DNA of 64,000 bases, from positions 62,001-126,000 of the forward strand of contig NZ_AFXQ01000004.1 in assembly GCF_000224415.1 (NCBI RefSeq), in the 5' to 3' direction. Under the pieces are notes generated by a model, which worked only from the letters and a program-made list of their open reading frames with translations, ran no database searches and was not told where the DNA came from. This DNA comes from Citricoccus sp. CH26A (GTDB lineage: Bacteria > Actinomycetota > Actinomycetes > Actinomycetales > Micrococcaceae). Position 1 is the first letter of the stretch, and each line of letters starts with the position of its first letter. A program made the position numbers and the translations under genes. Positions 39,218 through 48,787 of this stretch are shown piece by piece.

Positions 39218-40423
39218 TCAGGACCGGCCCCGTCGCGTGGCCGACCAGGCGGTGGACCTCCGTCTCGCCCAGCCTGAGAGGATCCCGCGGTCGATGACCT
39301 CACCGAGGACCTGCGCCAACCGATAGTCCGGGTCCGAGCGCCGGCACTCCTCGATGATGCGCCCGGCCACGGAGCCGCGACCCCGGGCCCATTCCACCCA
39401 GGCGACCAGGCAGCGCGCCGCTGCCGCCGGTTCCCCGGCGGCCTCGGACAGCAGCTGTTCGCACGCCGCGCGGAGCCGGGCGATCCGGTCCCAGTCCGGA
39501 GCCCGGCGGGAGGCGGCCATCAGCACCGAGGAGTACAGCACCCCGTCGACCTCGCGCGGACTGGCCCCCAGGATCTCGGCCACCTCGTGCGGCACGGCGT
39601 GCAGCCACACCGCGCCCGAGACCGCCCGCGGCAGCGTGAAGCTCGCCGCTGCCACCAGCGTGTCCCGCAGGTTCACGTCCGCGAGCCCCCCGAGCAGTCC
39701 GGCCCGGGCGACCGGGTCGTCCGGGAGTCCTGCCCCGGACAGGACCTGCTCCCAGTCCCGCAGCCACCCGGCGTGGCCCCCGGAGGGGTCCGTCGCCCCG
39801 CAGATCCGCCGGACGGCCTCCTCGAGTGCGGGGCTCATGCTGTCCGCGGGAACCGGCAGTCCACCGTTCGGTGGCTCGTCCTCGACGACGGAGCCCTCCA
39901 TGATGAACGCGGCGTTCAGGGCGCTGGTCTCGGTGCGGGCCACCGCGGACCCGTGGGCCGTGCACGCGGCCCGGTCGGGACAGTCCAGGTGCCACAGCCT
40001 GCCGTGCGCCACCAACCACGCCTCCTGCACGGGCAGCCCGACCGCGGCCAGTTCGATCTCCAGCGCCGCGGCGAGGACCCCCGCGGAGTCATCGTCGGGT
40101 CCCGGTCGTCCCGTGGGGTCGCGGAACAGGAACACCAGGCTGCCGTCGGCCCGTTCGTCGGCCGTGAGATGGCCGGCCACCTGGCGTGCGTACCCGGCGA
40201 GGGCATTCCCGTCGTCGGTGAGCCGCGGCTCCCAGTCACAGCGCAGGACGGCTCCGAGGTCACGGCCCGCCAGGGCGATGGCCGTGATGCTGTTGCGGGG
40301 GACGAACCCCAGGGTGTGCTGGATGTAACTGACCAGGTCGACCGGTTCGACGGCCTTGAGCCTCAGGGGCGTGGACGGTGGCGGATCGGAGGGGAGCCGG
40401 TCTGCGGGGAGGTCTGTCTGCAT
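39218..40423 (-). CDS. DUF4192 domain-containing protein
   Basis: This 401-residue protein has the DUF4192 signature near the N-terminus: YIQHTLGFVPRNSITAIALA after a short lead LRLKAVEPVDLVS. Mid-region elements include SALNAAFIMEGSVV and WLRDWEQVL. DUF4192 proteins occur across actinobacteria beside sigA or in the parE region; their role is unknown. I use ATG 40423 (MQTDLPADRL); the in-frame stretch up to 40675 lies within the PAC2 gene's 3' end region and does not look like protein. A GGAGG sits almost on the start codon, so a leaderless or poorly initiated mRNA is possible. Confidence 0.85.
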   Translation of the reverse strand: MQTDLPADRLPSDPPPSTPLRLKAVEPVDLVSYIQHTLGFVPRNSITAIALAGRDLGAVLRCDWEPRLTDDGNALAGYARQVAGHLTADERADGSLVFLFRDPTGRPGPDDDSAGVLAAALEIELAAVGLPVQEAWLVAHGRLWHLDCPDRAACTAHGSAVARTETSALNAAFIMEGSVVEDEPPNGGLPVPADSMSPALEEAVRRICGATDPSGGHAGWLRDWEQVLSGAGLPDDPVARAGLLGGLADVNLRDTLVAAASFTLPRAVSGAVWLHAVPHEVAEILGASPREVDGVLYSSVLMAASRRAPDWDRIARLRAACEQLLSEAAGEPAAAARCLVAWVEWARGRGSVAGRIIEECRRSDPDYRLAQVLGEVIDRGILSGWARRRSTAWSATRRGRS

Positions 40424-40458
40424 GCCTCCACGCTTCCGTGGCCGCCCGGGACGCGGAA

Positions 40459-40492
40459 GCGCCCGGCATCCCATCCGTGGAGGGCCGGGCGC
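40459..40492. terminator. hairpin downstream of the PAC2 gene
   Basis: A perfect 9-bp stem (40459-40467 with 40484-40492) with a 16-nt loop lies between the PAC2 stop and the DUF4192 start. The long loop lowers confidence. Confidence 0.5.
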
Positions 40493-40526
40493 GTCCGGTC
40501 GGCTGTGCAGTGCCCGCCGGGATGGT

Positions 40527-41549
40527 TCAGCTCGCGTCGGCCGGACCGGCGCCGTCGTCCTCGCCGGGGAGGTCACCGGGCTGACCCGCCGGCCCGGATT
40601 CCGTGTCCTCGTCCCGCGCGTGCCGGGGCTGGCTCTGGAGGTACTCCTCGACGGCGGCACCGAGCTCCTCCGCATCCGGGACCTGTTCGTCCGGTCCCAC
40701 CAGCAGGGATCGTCCCGTCCCGGAGGAGTGCTGGTCGAAGTTGCGTTCCAGCCCCTGGACCATGGCCGTGATCTCGCCGGAGGACCCGGTCTGGCGGTCG
40801 AGCTCCCGGTCCACCTCGCGACCGCGCTCGCGCAGTTCGTCGGTGGGCAGCATCAGCCCGAGGGCGGCGCCCACGTACTCGAGGGCCGCGACGGCGGCCT
40901 GAGGGTAGGCGGCATCGGCGAGGTAGTGCGGGACGTGCAGGGTGTACCCGGTGGTACCCCGGCGCTTCTCGTCCAGCCGCACCTCGAGCAGCTGGGCCAC
41001 GCCGGAGAGCATCCGCGCCTGCGGGCTCCAGGTGGACAGGCCGGCCACGAGCTCGTCCTGGTTGCCGTGGGTGGTCACGCCCAGCGGGCGGGTGTGGGGC
41101 ACCGGCATGGGCACGGCGTCCACGAGCGCCACCAGCTTCACGTCGAGCTTGTCCACCAGGAACAGCACGGAGGCCACGAAGCGTTCCCACTGGTAGTCGG
41201 GCTCGGGTCCGGAGAGCAACAGGAAGGGCCGGCCCAGGGCGTCGGAGACCAGGTGCAGTTCGAGCCGGGGCGAGCGGTAGTCCAGGAACCGGTCCCCGTC
41301 GAAGCTGATCTGCGGCCTGCGGGCCCGGTAGTCGATCAGCTGGTCTGCGTCGAAGCTGGCCAGCAGCTTGTGGTCGAGGGAGTCCAGCAGGGTGTGGCGG
41401 ACCTGCTCGGAGAGGTGCCCGGCATCCAGGTGGCCGCCGAAGACCGCCAGCATGCCCAGTCCTCGCAGAGCCGAGGCACCGTCGAATCCCCCGGCCAGCA
41501 GGTCGCGGCCCGCGGCCTCCAGGGTGAACAGCTGGGTGGGGTCCTGCAT
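40527..41549 (-). CDS. PAC2-family protein (proteasome assembly chaperone-like)
   Basis: This 340-residue protein has the PAC2 fold; relevant features are the N-terminal segment FDGASALRGLGMLAVFGGHL and the nucleotide-site-like LHLVSDALGRPFLLLSGPEP. The C-terminal 60 residues are acidic and Gly/Pro-rich. In actinobacteria PAC2 proteins often lie near proteasome or housekeeping genes; this one is beside pepA, a peptidase, but faces away from it. The start is ATG 41549 with GAAAGGA 6 nt upstream, preferred over the in-frame ATG 18 nt earlier, which has no ribosome site. Function is inferred from family only. Confidence 0.85.
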   Translation of the reverse strand: MQDPTQLFTLEAAGRDLLAGGFDGASALRGLGMLAVFGGHLDAGHLSEQVRHTLLDSLDHKLLASFDADQLIDYRARRPQISFDGDRFLDYRSPRLELHLVSDALGRPFLLLSGPEPDYQWERFVASVLFLVDKLDVKLVALVDAVPMPVPHTRPLGVTTHGNQDELVAGLSTWSPQARMLSGVAQLLEVRLDEKRRGTTGYTLHVPHYLADAAYPQAAVAALEYVGAALGLMLPTDELRERGREVDRELDRQTGSSGEITAMVQGLERNFDQHSSGTGRSLLVGPDEQVPDAEELGAAVEEYLQSQPRHARDEDTESGPAGQPGDLPGEDDGAGPADAS

Positions 41550-41709
41550 GGTCAGTCCTTTCGGCAACAGGGTCGCGTGCGACCGGGTACACGTGCAATG
41601 TCCAACGCGCGGCGGGCGCCGGGTATTCCGTGGCTAGGATCGACACGGTGGGACGCGGCCTCCCGGTCCCGTCCCCTCGCCCCTTCACCCAACGACGGAG
41701 AACGCGCAC

Positions 41710-43250
41710 GTGATCAACGACTTCAGTCCAGTATTGACCGCCATCGGGCCGGACCTCGACAAGTGCACGGCCTCGGCTCTGGTCGTGGGCATCGCCTCCG
41801 GCGACGATGGGCCGGTCCTGCTGCCCAGCCCGCTGCCCGACGCCGGCGCCCGCGCCCTGGCCGACTCGCTCGAGGCCCTGGGCGTGACCGGCGCAGCCGA
41901 CGAGGTGCTGCGCATCCCCGGACTGGATCCGCTGCCGTTCCCCTCCTGGTGCTGACAGGCGTCGGGAAGATCACCGGCGAGCCGGGAGCCGGCGTGTCCG
42001 ACGAGGCCCTGCGGCGCGCCGCCGGTGCCGCCGTGCGCCAGCTGGCGGGCACCTCCTCGGTGGCGCTGGGACTGCCCGCGGACACCGAGGAGCACCTGGC
42101 CGCGGTGGCCGAGGGGGCGGCACTGGCCGCGTACTCGTTCACGGCCTTCCGCTCCGCCGCCGGCCGGGAGAAGGCCAAGGAACCGGTGGCCGAGGCCGCC
42201 GTCGTGACCTCCCTGAAGCCGCGGCAGTGCGGACCCGTGCTCGAGCGCGCCGCCGTCGTCGCACGTGCGGTCCGCGCCACGCGGGACCTGGTCAACACCC
42301 CGCCGTCCCACCTGTTCCCCGCCTCGTTCGCCGAGGAGGTCACGGACGCGGTGCGCAAGCTGCCCGTGAAGGTCACCGTCTGGGACGAGAAGAAGCTGGC
42401 CAAGGACGGCTTCGGCGGACTCCTGAACGTCGGCATGGGTTCCTCCCGGCCCCCGCGGCTGGTGAAGCTCGACTACTCCCCCGCCCGGGCGTCCGCCCAC
42501 GTCGCGCTGGTCGGCAAGGGCATCACCTTCGACTCCGGCGGGCTCTCCCTCAAGCCCCCGACGTCGATGACCACCATGAAGTCGGACATGGCCGGTGCCG
42601 CGACCGTCGCCGCGGTGGTGCGGGCGGCCGCCGAGCTGCAGCTTCCCGTGCGGGTCACCGGCTGGCTGTGCATGGCCGAGAACCTCCCCTCGGCCACGGC
42701 CCAGCGCCCCTCGGACGTCATCACCATCTACGGGGGCAAGACGGTCGAGGTCATGAACACGGACGCCGAGGGGCGCCTCGTGCTGGCCGACGGACTGGTC
42801 GCCGCCACCGACGAGACCCCGGACGCCGTCATCGACGTGGCCACGCTCACGGGCGCCCAGATGATCGCCCTGGGCACGCGGACGACCGGCGTGATGGGCA
42901 CCGAGGACCTGCGGGACGAACTGGTGCGGTCGGCCGGTGCCGCCGGCGAGTCCGCCTGGGCGATGCCGATCCCGGACAACCAGCGCGCGTCCCTGGACTC
43001 GGCGGTCGCCGACATCTCCAACGTGGGAGACCGCTTCGGCGGCATGCTCACCGCGGCCGCGTTCCTGCGTGACTTCGTCGACGCCGGCCGCGAACCGGAC
43101 GCCGTCAAGGCCGCTCCCACCCCGTGGGCGCACCTGGACATCGCCGGCCCGTCGTTCAACGAGTCGGGCGCCTTCGGGTACACCCCGAAGGAGGCGACCG
43201 GCGTGATGGTCCGCACTCTCGTCCGGTTCCTGCAGGACCGCATGTCCTGA
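41710..43250 (+). pseudogene. pepA: leucyl aminopeptidase PepA, broken by one missing base
   Basis: Residues 1-78 read in one frame (MINDFSPVLTAIGPDLDKCT onward) and end at a stop at 41955. The rest reads in another frame from about 41944 to 43250. Adding one C to the run CCCC at 41940-41943 restores a smooth protein across the join (DPLPFPLLVLTGVGK) of 513 residues, close to the usual length of about 500. The M17 peptidase motifs are intact after the join: VGKGITFDSGGLSLKP, MKSDMAGAATVAAVV and NTDAEGRLVLADGL. The start is GTG 41710 with an ACGGAGAA ribosome site. It cleaves N-terminal residues from peptides in the cytoplasm using two metal ions. I think the frameshift is a sequencing error. 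Confidence 0.9.
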
Positions 43251-43264
43251 TGCGTGTCGGACGC

Positions 43265-43289
43265 GACCGGTTGAGTAGATCGACCGGTC
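43265..43289. promoter_or_regulatory. inverted repeat upstream of lpdA
   Basis: GACCGGT and ACCGGTC, 11 nt apart, form a perfect 7-bp inverted repeat. It lies 10 nt before a TAAGGT -10-like box (43299-43304). It could be an operator for lpdA. Confidence 0.4.
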
Positions 43290-43320
43290 ACGTCCGGCTA
43301 AGGTGAAACCCGAGGCACCC

Positions 43321-43340
43321 CCGTGACGATCCGGTCACGG
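43321..43340. other. hairpin in the lpdA leader
   Basis: CCGTGAC-GATCCG-GTCACGG is a perfect 7-bp stem-loop just after the putative lpdA transcription start and 61 nt before the lpdA GTG. It may be a weak terminator of pepA or a leader structure. Confidence 0.35.
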
Positions 43341-43400
43341 ACCGTCCACCAACCCCAGGGCAACCGGAGACCCCGCTGCCCGATCGTGAGGAGCTCCATC

Positions 43401-44780
43401 GTGGCCGACAAGGCAACCGCCAAGGAATTCGACGTTCTCATCCTCGGCGGTGGCTCCGCCGGGTACGCCGCCGCACTGCGGTCCGTGCAGTACGGGCTGA
43501 CGGTCGGACTCATCGAGAAGGCCAAGCTGGGCGGCACCTGCCTCCACTGGGGCTGCATTCCCACCAAGGCGTACCTGCACGCCGCCGAGCTCGCCGACGA
43601 GGCCCGGACCAGCTCCAAGTACGGCATCAACACCACCCTGGACTCCATCGACATGGCGGGGGTGCGCAAGTACAAGGACGGCATCGTCGCCGGCAAGTTC
43701 AAGGGCCTGACCGGGCTGCTCAAGATGAAGAAGGTCAACGTCATCGAGGGCGAGGGCAAGCTCGTCTCCCAGAACGAGATCGAGGTCGACGGCACCCGCT
43801 ACTCGGGCAAGAACATCGTCCTGGCCTCGGGCTCCGAGGCCAAGACCTTCGGCCTGCCGATCGGCGGGAAGATCATGACCTCCACCGAGGCCCTGGAACT
43901 GGACTACACCCCGAAGTCGGCCATCATCCTGGGCGGCGGCGTCATCGGCTCCGAGTTCGCCTCCGCCTGGAACTCCTTCGGCGTGGACGTCACGATCATC
44001 GAGGGCCTGGAGAGCCTGGTCCCCAACGAGGACCCGGCCATCATCAAGGTGCTGACGCGTGAGTTCAAGAAGAAGGGCATCAAGACCAGCCTGGGCACCT
44101 TCTTCGAGAAGGTCGAGGAGACCGGCGACGGCGTCAAGGTCACCTTGGCGGACGGCAAGGAATTCACCGCAGAGGTCTGCCTGGTGGCCGTGGGCCGCGG
44201 TCCCGTCACCGCGGGACTGGGCTACGAGGAGCAGGGCATCACCCTGGACCGCGGCTTCGTCATCACCAACGAGCGTCTGCACACCGGTGTCGGCAACGTC
44301 TACGCCATCGGGGACATCGTGCCGGGCCTGCAGCTGGCGCACCGCGGTTACCAGCAGGGCCATTTCGTCGCCGAGGAGATCGCCGGGAACAACCCGCTGA
44401 TCGTCGAGGACATCAACATTCCCAAGGTCACCTTCACCGATCCCGAGATCATGTCCGTGGGTTACACCGAACCCAAGGCCAAGGAGAAGTTCGGCGAGGG
44501 CAACGTGGAGGCCGTGGAGTACAACCTGGCCGGCAACGGCAAGTCCTCCATCCTCGGCACCGGCGGCGTCATCAAGATGGTCCGCCAGAAGAACGGCCCG
44601 ATCGTGGGCGTCCACGGCATCGGCAAGCGCATCGGCGAGCAGATCGGTGAGTCCCAGCTCATCGTGAACTGGGAGGCCTACCCGGAGGACGTGGCCGCGT
44701 TCGTCCACGCCCACCCGACACAGAACGAGGCCCTGGGCGAGGCCGCGATGGCCCTGAACGGCCACCCGTTGCACGGCTGA
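43401..44780 (+). CDS. lpdA: dihydrolipoyl dehydrogenase
   Basis: Lpd reoxidises dihydrolipoyl groups of 2-oxo acid dehydrogenase complexes with NAD+. The 459-residue flavoprotein has the FAD loop DVLILGGGSAGYAAALRS near residue 11, the redox disulfide GGTCLHWGCIPTKAYLHAAE near residue 43, the NAD loop SAIILGGGVIGSEFAS near 174 and the C-terminal AFVHAHPTQNEALGEA that supplies the catalytic His-Glu pair. The start is GTG 43401 with GAGGAG 7 nt upstream; the earlier in-frame start at 43323 lacks support. It lies 100 nt upstream of sucB, so they probably form one unit. The cofactor-making lipB and lipA are 4-5 kb away. Confidence 0.95.
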   Translation: MADKATAKEFDVLILGGGSAGYAAALRSVQYGLTVGLIEKAKLGGTCLHWGCIPTKAYLHAAELADEARTSSKYGINTTLDSIDMAGVRKYKDGIVAGKFKGLTGLLKMKKVNVIEGEGKLVSQNEIEVDGTRYSGKNIVLASGSEAKTFGLPIGGKIMTSTEALELDYTPKSAIILGGGVIGSEFASAWNSFGVDVTIIEGLESLVPNEDPAIIKVLTREFKKKGIKTSLGTFFEKVEETGDGVKVTLADGKEFTAEVCLVAVGRGPVTAGLGYEEQGITLDRGFVITNERLHTGVGNVYAIGDIVPGLQLAHRGYQQGHFVAEEIAGNNPLIVEDINIPKVTFTDPEIMSVGYTEPKAKEKFGEGNVEAVEYNLAGNGKSSILGTGGVIKMVRQKNGPIVGVHGIGKRIGEQIGESQLIVNWEAYPEDVAAFVHAHPTQNEALGEAAMALNGHPLHG

Positions 44781-44880
44781 GACCACCAGAACGTACACCG
44801 GCCCGCACCGTGGAGTCGGGCCGTCAACAACCGTCAGGCCGGCAGGCAGCCGGCACGCACTTGAGGAGAAACGGGACGAC

Positions 44881-46694
44881 ATGTCTGAAACCGTGAACCT
44901 GCCGGCCCTGGGTGAATCCGTCACCGAGGGCACCGTCACCCGCTGGCTGAAGGAGGTCGGCGACGAGGTCGCCGTCGACGAGCCCTTGGTGGAGGTGTCC
45001 ACCGACAAGGTGGACACCGAGATCCCCTCCCCCGTGGCCGGGATCCTGGAGGAGATCCTCGTCCAGGAGGACGAGACCGTCGAGGTCAACGCCCCGCTGG
45101 CCCGGATCGGTGACGGCTCCGGCGGCGGTTCCTCCGATGCCGGCTCCGACGCCGGTGCCGAGGAGCAGCCGCAGGCCGAGGAGACGACCGAGGAGGCCGC
45201 GGGACCGGACACCGACGAGGCCGGGGACACCGACACCTCCGGCCAGGAGCTGTCCTCCGAGCAGGTCGCCGCCGAGGACGCCGAGGAGCGCGGCAGCGGT
45301 GAGGCCACCGAGGTCACCCTGCCCGCACTGGGTGAGTCCGTGACCGAGGGCACCGTCACCCGCTGGCTCAAGGAGGTCGGCGACGACGTCGAGGTCGACG
45401 AGCCGCTGCTCGAGGTCTCCACGGACAAGGTCGACACCGAGATCCCCTCGCCCGTGGCCGGCAAGCTGCTGGAGATCAAGGTCCAGGAGGACGAGACCGT
45501 CGAGGTCGGTGCCCTGCTGGCGCTCGTGGGTTCCGGTTCCGCGGGCGGTTCCGCTCCGGCTGCCGCCCCCGCCCAGGAGGATCAGGCACCGCAGGCCGAG
45601 GAGGAGCCCGCCCAGGAGGAGCCCGCCCAGGAGGCGGACGCCCAGCAGGCCCCCCATGCTGAGGAGAAGCCTGCGGAGCAGCCCGCACCGAAGGCCGAGG
45701 AGAAGGCCGAGGACAAGCCGGCCCAGGACAAGCCCGCCGCCCAGGCCTCCGCGCCCGGGGAAGGGTACGTCACCCCGCTGGTGCGCCGCCTGGCCCAGCA
45801 GAACGACGTGGACCTGTCCGCGGTCGTCGGTACCGGCGTCGGTGGCCGGATCCGCAAGCAGGACGTGCTCGTGGCCGCCGAGGCCGCCAAGGCCTCCCAG
45901 GCAGGTGGCCGCCCGCAGGCGCCGTCCGCCGCCCCGGCGGCGAAGGCCGCCGCCAGCACCGTGGACCCGTCCAAGCGCGGTTCCACGGAGAAGGCCCCCC
46001 GCATCCGGCAGACCATCGCCCGGCGCATGCGCGAGTCCCTGGACGTGTCCGCCCAGCTCACGCAGGTGCATGAGATCGACATGACCCGGATCGTGGCGCT
46101 GCGCAACCGGGCCAAGGGCAGCTTCCAGCAGAAGAACGGCGTGAAGCTGACCTTCCTGCCGTTCATCACCCAGGCGGTGGCGGAGGCGCTGAAGCAGCAC
46201 CCGAAGCTCAACGCCGAGTACAACGCGGAGACCTCGGAGATCACCTACCACGACTCCGAGGACATCGCGATCGCCGTGGACACCGACAAGGGCCTGTTCG
46301 TCCCGGTGATCTCGGATGCCGGTGCACTGAACCTCTCCGGCCTGGCCGGCAAGATCGCCGACCTGGCCGATCGCACCCGGAGCAACAAGATCTCACCCGA
46401 CGAGTTGTCCGGCGGCACGTTCTCCATCACCAACTTCGGTTCCGTGGGGCGCTGTTCGACACCCCGATCATCAACCAGCCGAACGTGGCCATCCTGGGCG
46501 TGGGCACCATCGTGAAGCGTCCCATGGTCATCACCGACCAGGACGGCAACGATGTCATCGCCATCCGCCACATGATGTACCTGTCCCTGACCTACGACCA
46601 CCGCCTGGTGGACGGCGCGGACGCCGGACGGTTCCTGCAGACGGTCAAGGCACGCCTTGAGGAGGGCGAGTTCGCCCACGAGCTGGGGCTGTAG
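44881..46694 (+). pseudogene. sucB: 2-oxoglutarate dehydrogenase E2 component, broken by one missing base
   Basis: The E2 dihydrolipoamide succinyltransferase carries succinyl groups between E1 and CoA. Two tandem lipoyl domains (VNLPALGESVTEGTVTRWLK and its near copy, lipoyl lysine in STDKVDTEIPSPVAG) are followed by a Pro/Ala/Glu linker, a peripheral-subunit-binding domain (YVTPLVRRLAQQNDVDLS) and the catalytic domain with [15 protein letters not shown]. Near residue 522 the frame fails: after TNFGSVG it turns into nonsense and stops at 46515. The rest is intact in another frame ([12 protein letters not shown] and on to 46694). One extra G in the run GGGG at 46446-46449 restores [18 protein letters not shown] and a 604-residue protein. 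I believe this is an error, not decay. Confidence 0.9.
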
Positions 46695-46697
46695 GGG

Positions 46698-47060
46698 GTG
46701 GAGGTCCTCACCGCGATCTTCGTCGCCATCCACATCGTCTCCGCGGCGGCCATCGTCGGCGGCTGGCTGGCCCACTTCAAGAACCCGACCATCACGACGT
46801 CGCAGTGGTGGGGTTCACTGGGCATGATCGTCTCCGGCCTGGTGTTGTTCGGGTTCGCCGAGATGGGTGACGGTCCCGTCAACCGGATCAAGCTCACCGT
46901 GAAGCTGGTCATCGGCCTGGCCGTGTTCGTCACCGCCCTGCTGGGCCGCCGTAAGGAGAACAGGGGCGAGCCGGTGCCCACCGGTCTGGCCCATGCCGTG
47001 GGTGGCCTCGGCCTGATCAACATCCTCGTGGCCGTGCTGTGGCAGGACTACTCCGCCTGA
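46698..47060 (+). CDS. small integral membrane protein of unknown function
   Basis: This 120-residue protein has three or four predicted helices: LTAIFVAIHIVSAAAIVGGW, SLGMIVSGLVLFGFA, LTVKLVIGLAVFVTALLG and AVGGLGLINILVAVLW. I do not recognise a named family, but short proteins of this shape follow sucB in related genomes as I recall. It starts at GTG 46698, 3 nt after the sucB stop, which implies co-transcription. A hairpin terminator follows before the convergent kinase gene. Codon use looks like its neighbours. Confidence 0.7.
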   Translation: MEVLTAIFVAIHIVSAAAIVGGWLAHFKNPTITTSQWWGSLGMIVSGLVLFGFAEMGDGPVNRIKLTVKLVIGLAVFVTALLGRRKENRGEPVPTGLAHAVGGLGLINILVAVLWQDYSA

Positions 47061-47112
47061 CCACCCGTCGTGCATTCGCTGCGTGCCTCGCAGCGGACAC
47101 ACCACCTCGACC

Positions 47113-47148
47113 AGGGCGCCTGTCCGGGATCTCCCGGGCGGGCGCCCT
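47113..47148. terminator. hairpin between the membrane-protein gene and the convergent kinase gene
   Basis: An 8-bp outer stem (AGGGCGCC 47113-47120 with GGCGCCCT 47141-47148) encloses an inner CCGGGA/CCCGG stem. It is well placed for both convergent genes. Confidence 0.65.
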
Positions 47149-47157
47149 CGTCGTTGG

Positions 47158-48678
47158 TCACCGCTTCGGGTCCCGTCCCTCGACGATCCGTTCGACGCGC
47201 CAGCCGGGGCCCGTCCGGACCAGTTCGGCCGTGAACCGTTCCTCGGTGGAGCGCGTCACCTCGTCGACCGTCCGCCCCGCGGTCGTCACCGTCCGGTAGG
47301 GACTGATCGTCAGCGTCAGGGGTACCCGGGCCTCGTCGGGGCCTGCGCGCTCGACCCGCCCGGAGACGGTCGTTCGCAGCGCCAGGTCCTCATACCGCAG
47401 GCCGCGGCTGTCCAATTCGTCGAGCAGCCTCAAGTCCGCCTCGTAGGCCGGCGAGTCCGGCAGGCTGTAGGCGCGGACGTCCTCCCGGTCCAGCGAGGCC
47501 AGGGCCCGCGCCCGGGCCGGTCCCAGGGCGCGCGCCGCCTCCGCCACGTCGCTCGTGCCCCGGCCGCCCGGAGGGCCCGTCGTGCCGGAGGGTCCGGGGG
47601 TCGAGGGGCCGGGGGTCGAAGGGCCGGGGCTCGAGGGGGACGGCGTCCCCTGTCGGCCGGTCGTCGCGGGATCGCTGGCCGCTGCCACGGCTGGGTCAGG
47701 CGTCGGGGCGGACACCGGGGGGTCTGTCCCGGTCCCGGCCACGCCGGTGGCCAGGACACCGCCGGCCACCGCCAGCGCCGCACCGGCGCCCGCGGCCCAC
47801 AGGACCGGCCCGCGCCGCCTCCGGCGGGCGGGCTCGGTGCGACGGCGGGTGGGCAGCTCCATGGCCACGTCCGGGCTGGCCGACGGGTACAGGTCCACCG
47901 GTTCGGGGGTGGCCCAGCGATAGCAGGCCAGGGCGAAACGTTCGGCGCTTGGCCTGGCACCCGGGTCCTCGGCCAGCCCCGCTTCCAGGAGCGAGACGAC
48001 CTCGTCCGGGATGTCCGGGACCACCAGCGGCAGCGGGGCGCGGGACGAGGTACGGGCCGGGGCCCGTCCGGTCAGGGCGTACCATCCGACGGCCGCCAGC
48101 GAGTAGACGTCCGCGGCCGGATCGAGCCCGCCGTGCCCGTCGTCGGGACCGTCCGCGATCTCCGGGGCGCAGAAACCCGGCGTGCCGGTCCGGACGGAAG
48201 CCCCGCCCAGCAACCGGGACGACCCGAGGTCCGAGACCGCCGGACGCCCCTGGACGCTGAAGAGGATGTTCCCCGGCGAGAGGTCACCGTGGACCACGCC
48301 GAGTCCGTGCAGGGCCTGCAGTGCCTGCGCCACGGGCACCAGGACGGTCACCACCTGGCCCACCGGCAACGGGCCCGCGGCCCGGACCAGGGAACCCAGG
48401 GAACCGCCGGCGTGGTACTCGCTCAGCAGTCCCCGTCCCCGGTCGGTGGACACGACTCCCAGCGGTCGCACCACGTGCTCGTGCCTCAGCTCACCCAGCG
48501 CCCGCATCTCGACGTCGAGCGAGGCCGCGGGCAACCCGGCCGATCGGTCCGGGAGCTTCAGGGCGGCCTGCCCGCCCCGACCGTCCTCCACCAGCCAGAC
48601 CGTCGAGCTGCCTCCCCGGCCCAGTTCACGCCGCACCTGCCATCCCGGCACCGTGGGGGTGTCCCCTGGTGTGCCCAT
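47158..48678 (-). CDS. membrane-anchored Ser/Thr protein kinase with unusual catalytic loop
   Basis: This 506-residue PknB-like protein has a kinase domain at about residues 14-270 (LGRGGSSTVWLV, lysine in AALKLPD, APE as GFCAPEIAD), a single TM helix near 305 (LWAAGAGAALAVAGGVLATG), a Ser/Pro/Gly-rich linker with PGPSTPGPST repeats, and an outside C-terminal domain of about 130 residues. The catalytic loop is HGDLSPGN, not HRDLKPxN, so it is a non-RD kinase and lacks the usual catalytic-loop lysine; the metal motif is DLG, not DFG. It may be a weak or degenerate kinase. I use ATG 48678 (MGTPGDTPTV) with GAAGGGG upstream; the longer start at 48756 adds unlikely sequence. Confidence 0.82.
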   Translation of the reverse strand: MGTPGDTPTVPGWQVRRELGRGGSSTVWLVEDGRGGQAALKLPDRSAGLPAASLDVEMRALGELRHEHVVRPLGVVSTDRGRGLLSEYHAGGSLGSLVRAAGPLPVGQVVTVLVPVAQALQALHGLGVVHGDLSPGNILFSVQGRPAVSDLGSSRLLGGASVRTGTPGFCAPEIADGPDDGHGGLDPAADVYSLAAVGWYALTGRAPARTSSRAPLPLVVPDIPDEVVSLLEAGLAEDPGARPSAERFALACYRWATPEPVDLYPSASPDVAMELPTRRRTEPARRRRRGPVLWAAGAGAALAVAGGVLATGVAGTGTDPPVSAPTPDPAVAAASDPATTGRQGTPSPSSPGPSTPGPSTPGPSGTTGPPGGRGTSDVAEAARALGPARARALASLDREDVRAYSLPDSPAYEADLRLLDELDSRGLRYEDLALRTTVSGRVERAGPDEARVPLTLTISPYRTVTTAGRTVDEVTRSTEERFTAELVRTGPGWRVERIVEGRDPKR

Positions 48679-48787
48679 GCTGTCCGGTCCCCTTCCCGTT
48701 CCGTCCGCCCCGCCGTCCGGTGCGCTCCCGTGCACTCCCGTGTGCCGTCCTTCCATCGTGCCTCGTTACTCCGCATGGCGTGGCGGG

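Noticed and set aside
41930-41960. Programmed frameshifting as the cause of the pepA break
   Set aside because: There is no slippery heptamer, no pseudoknot that I can see, and the same kind of base loss occurs in sucB; an error is simpler.
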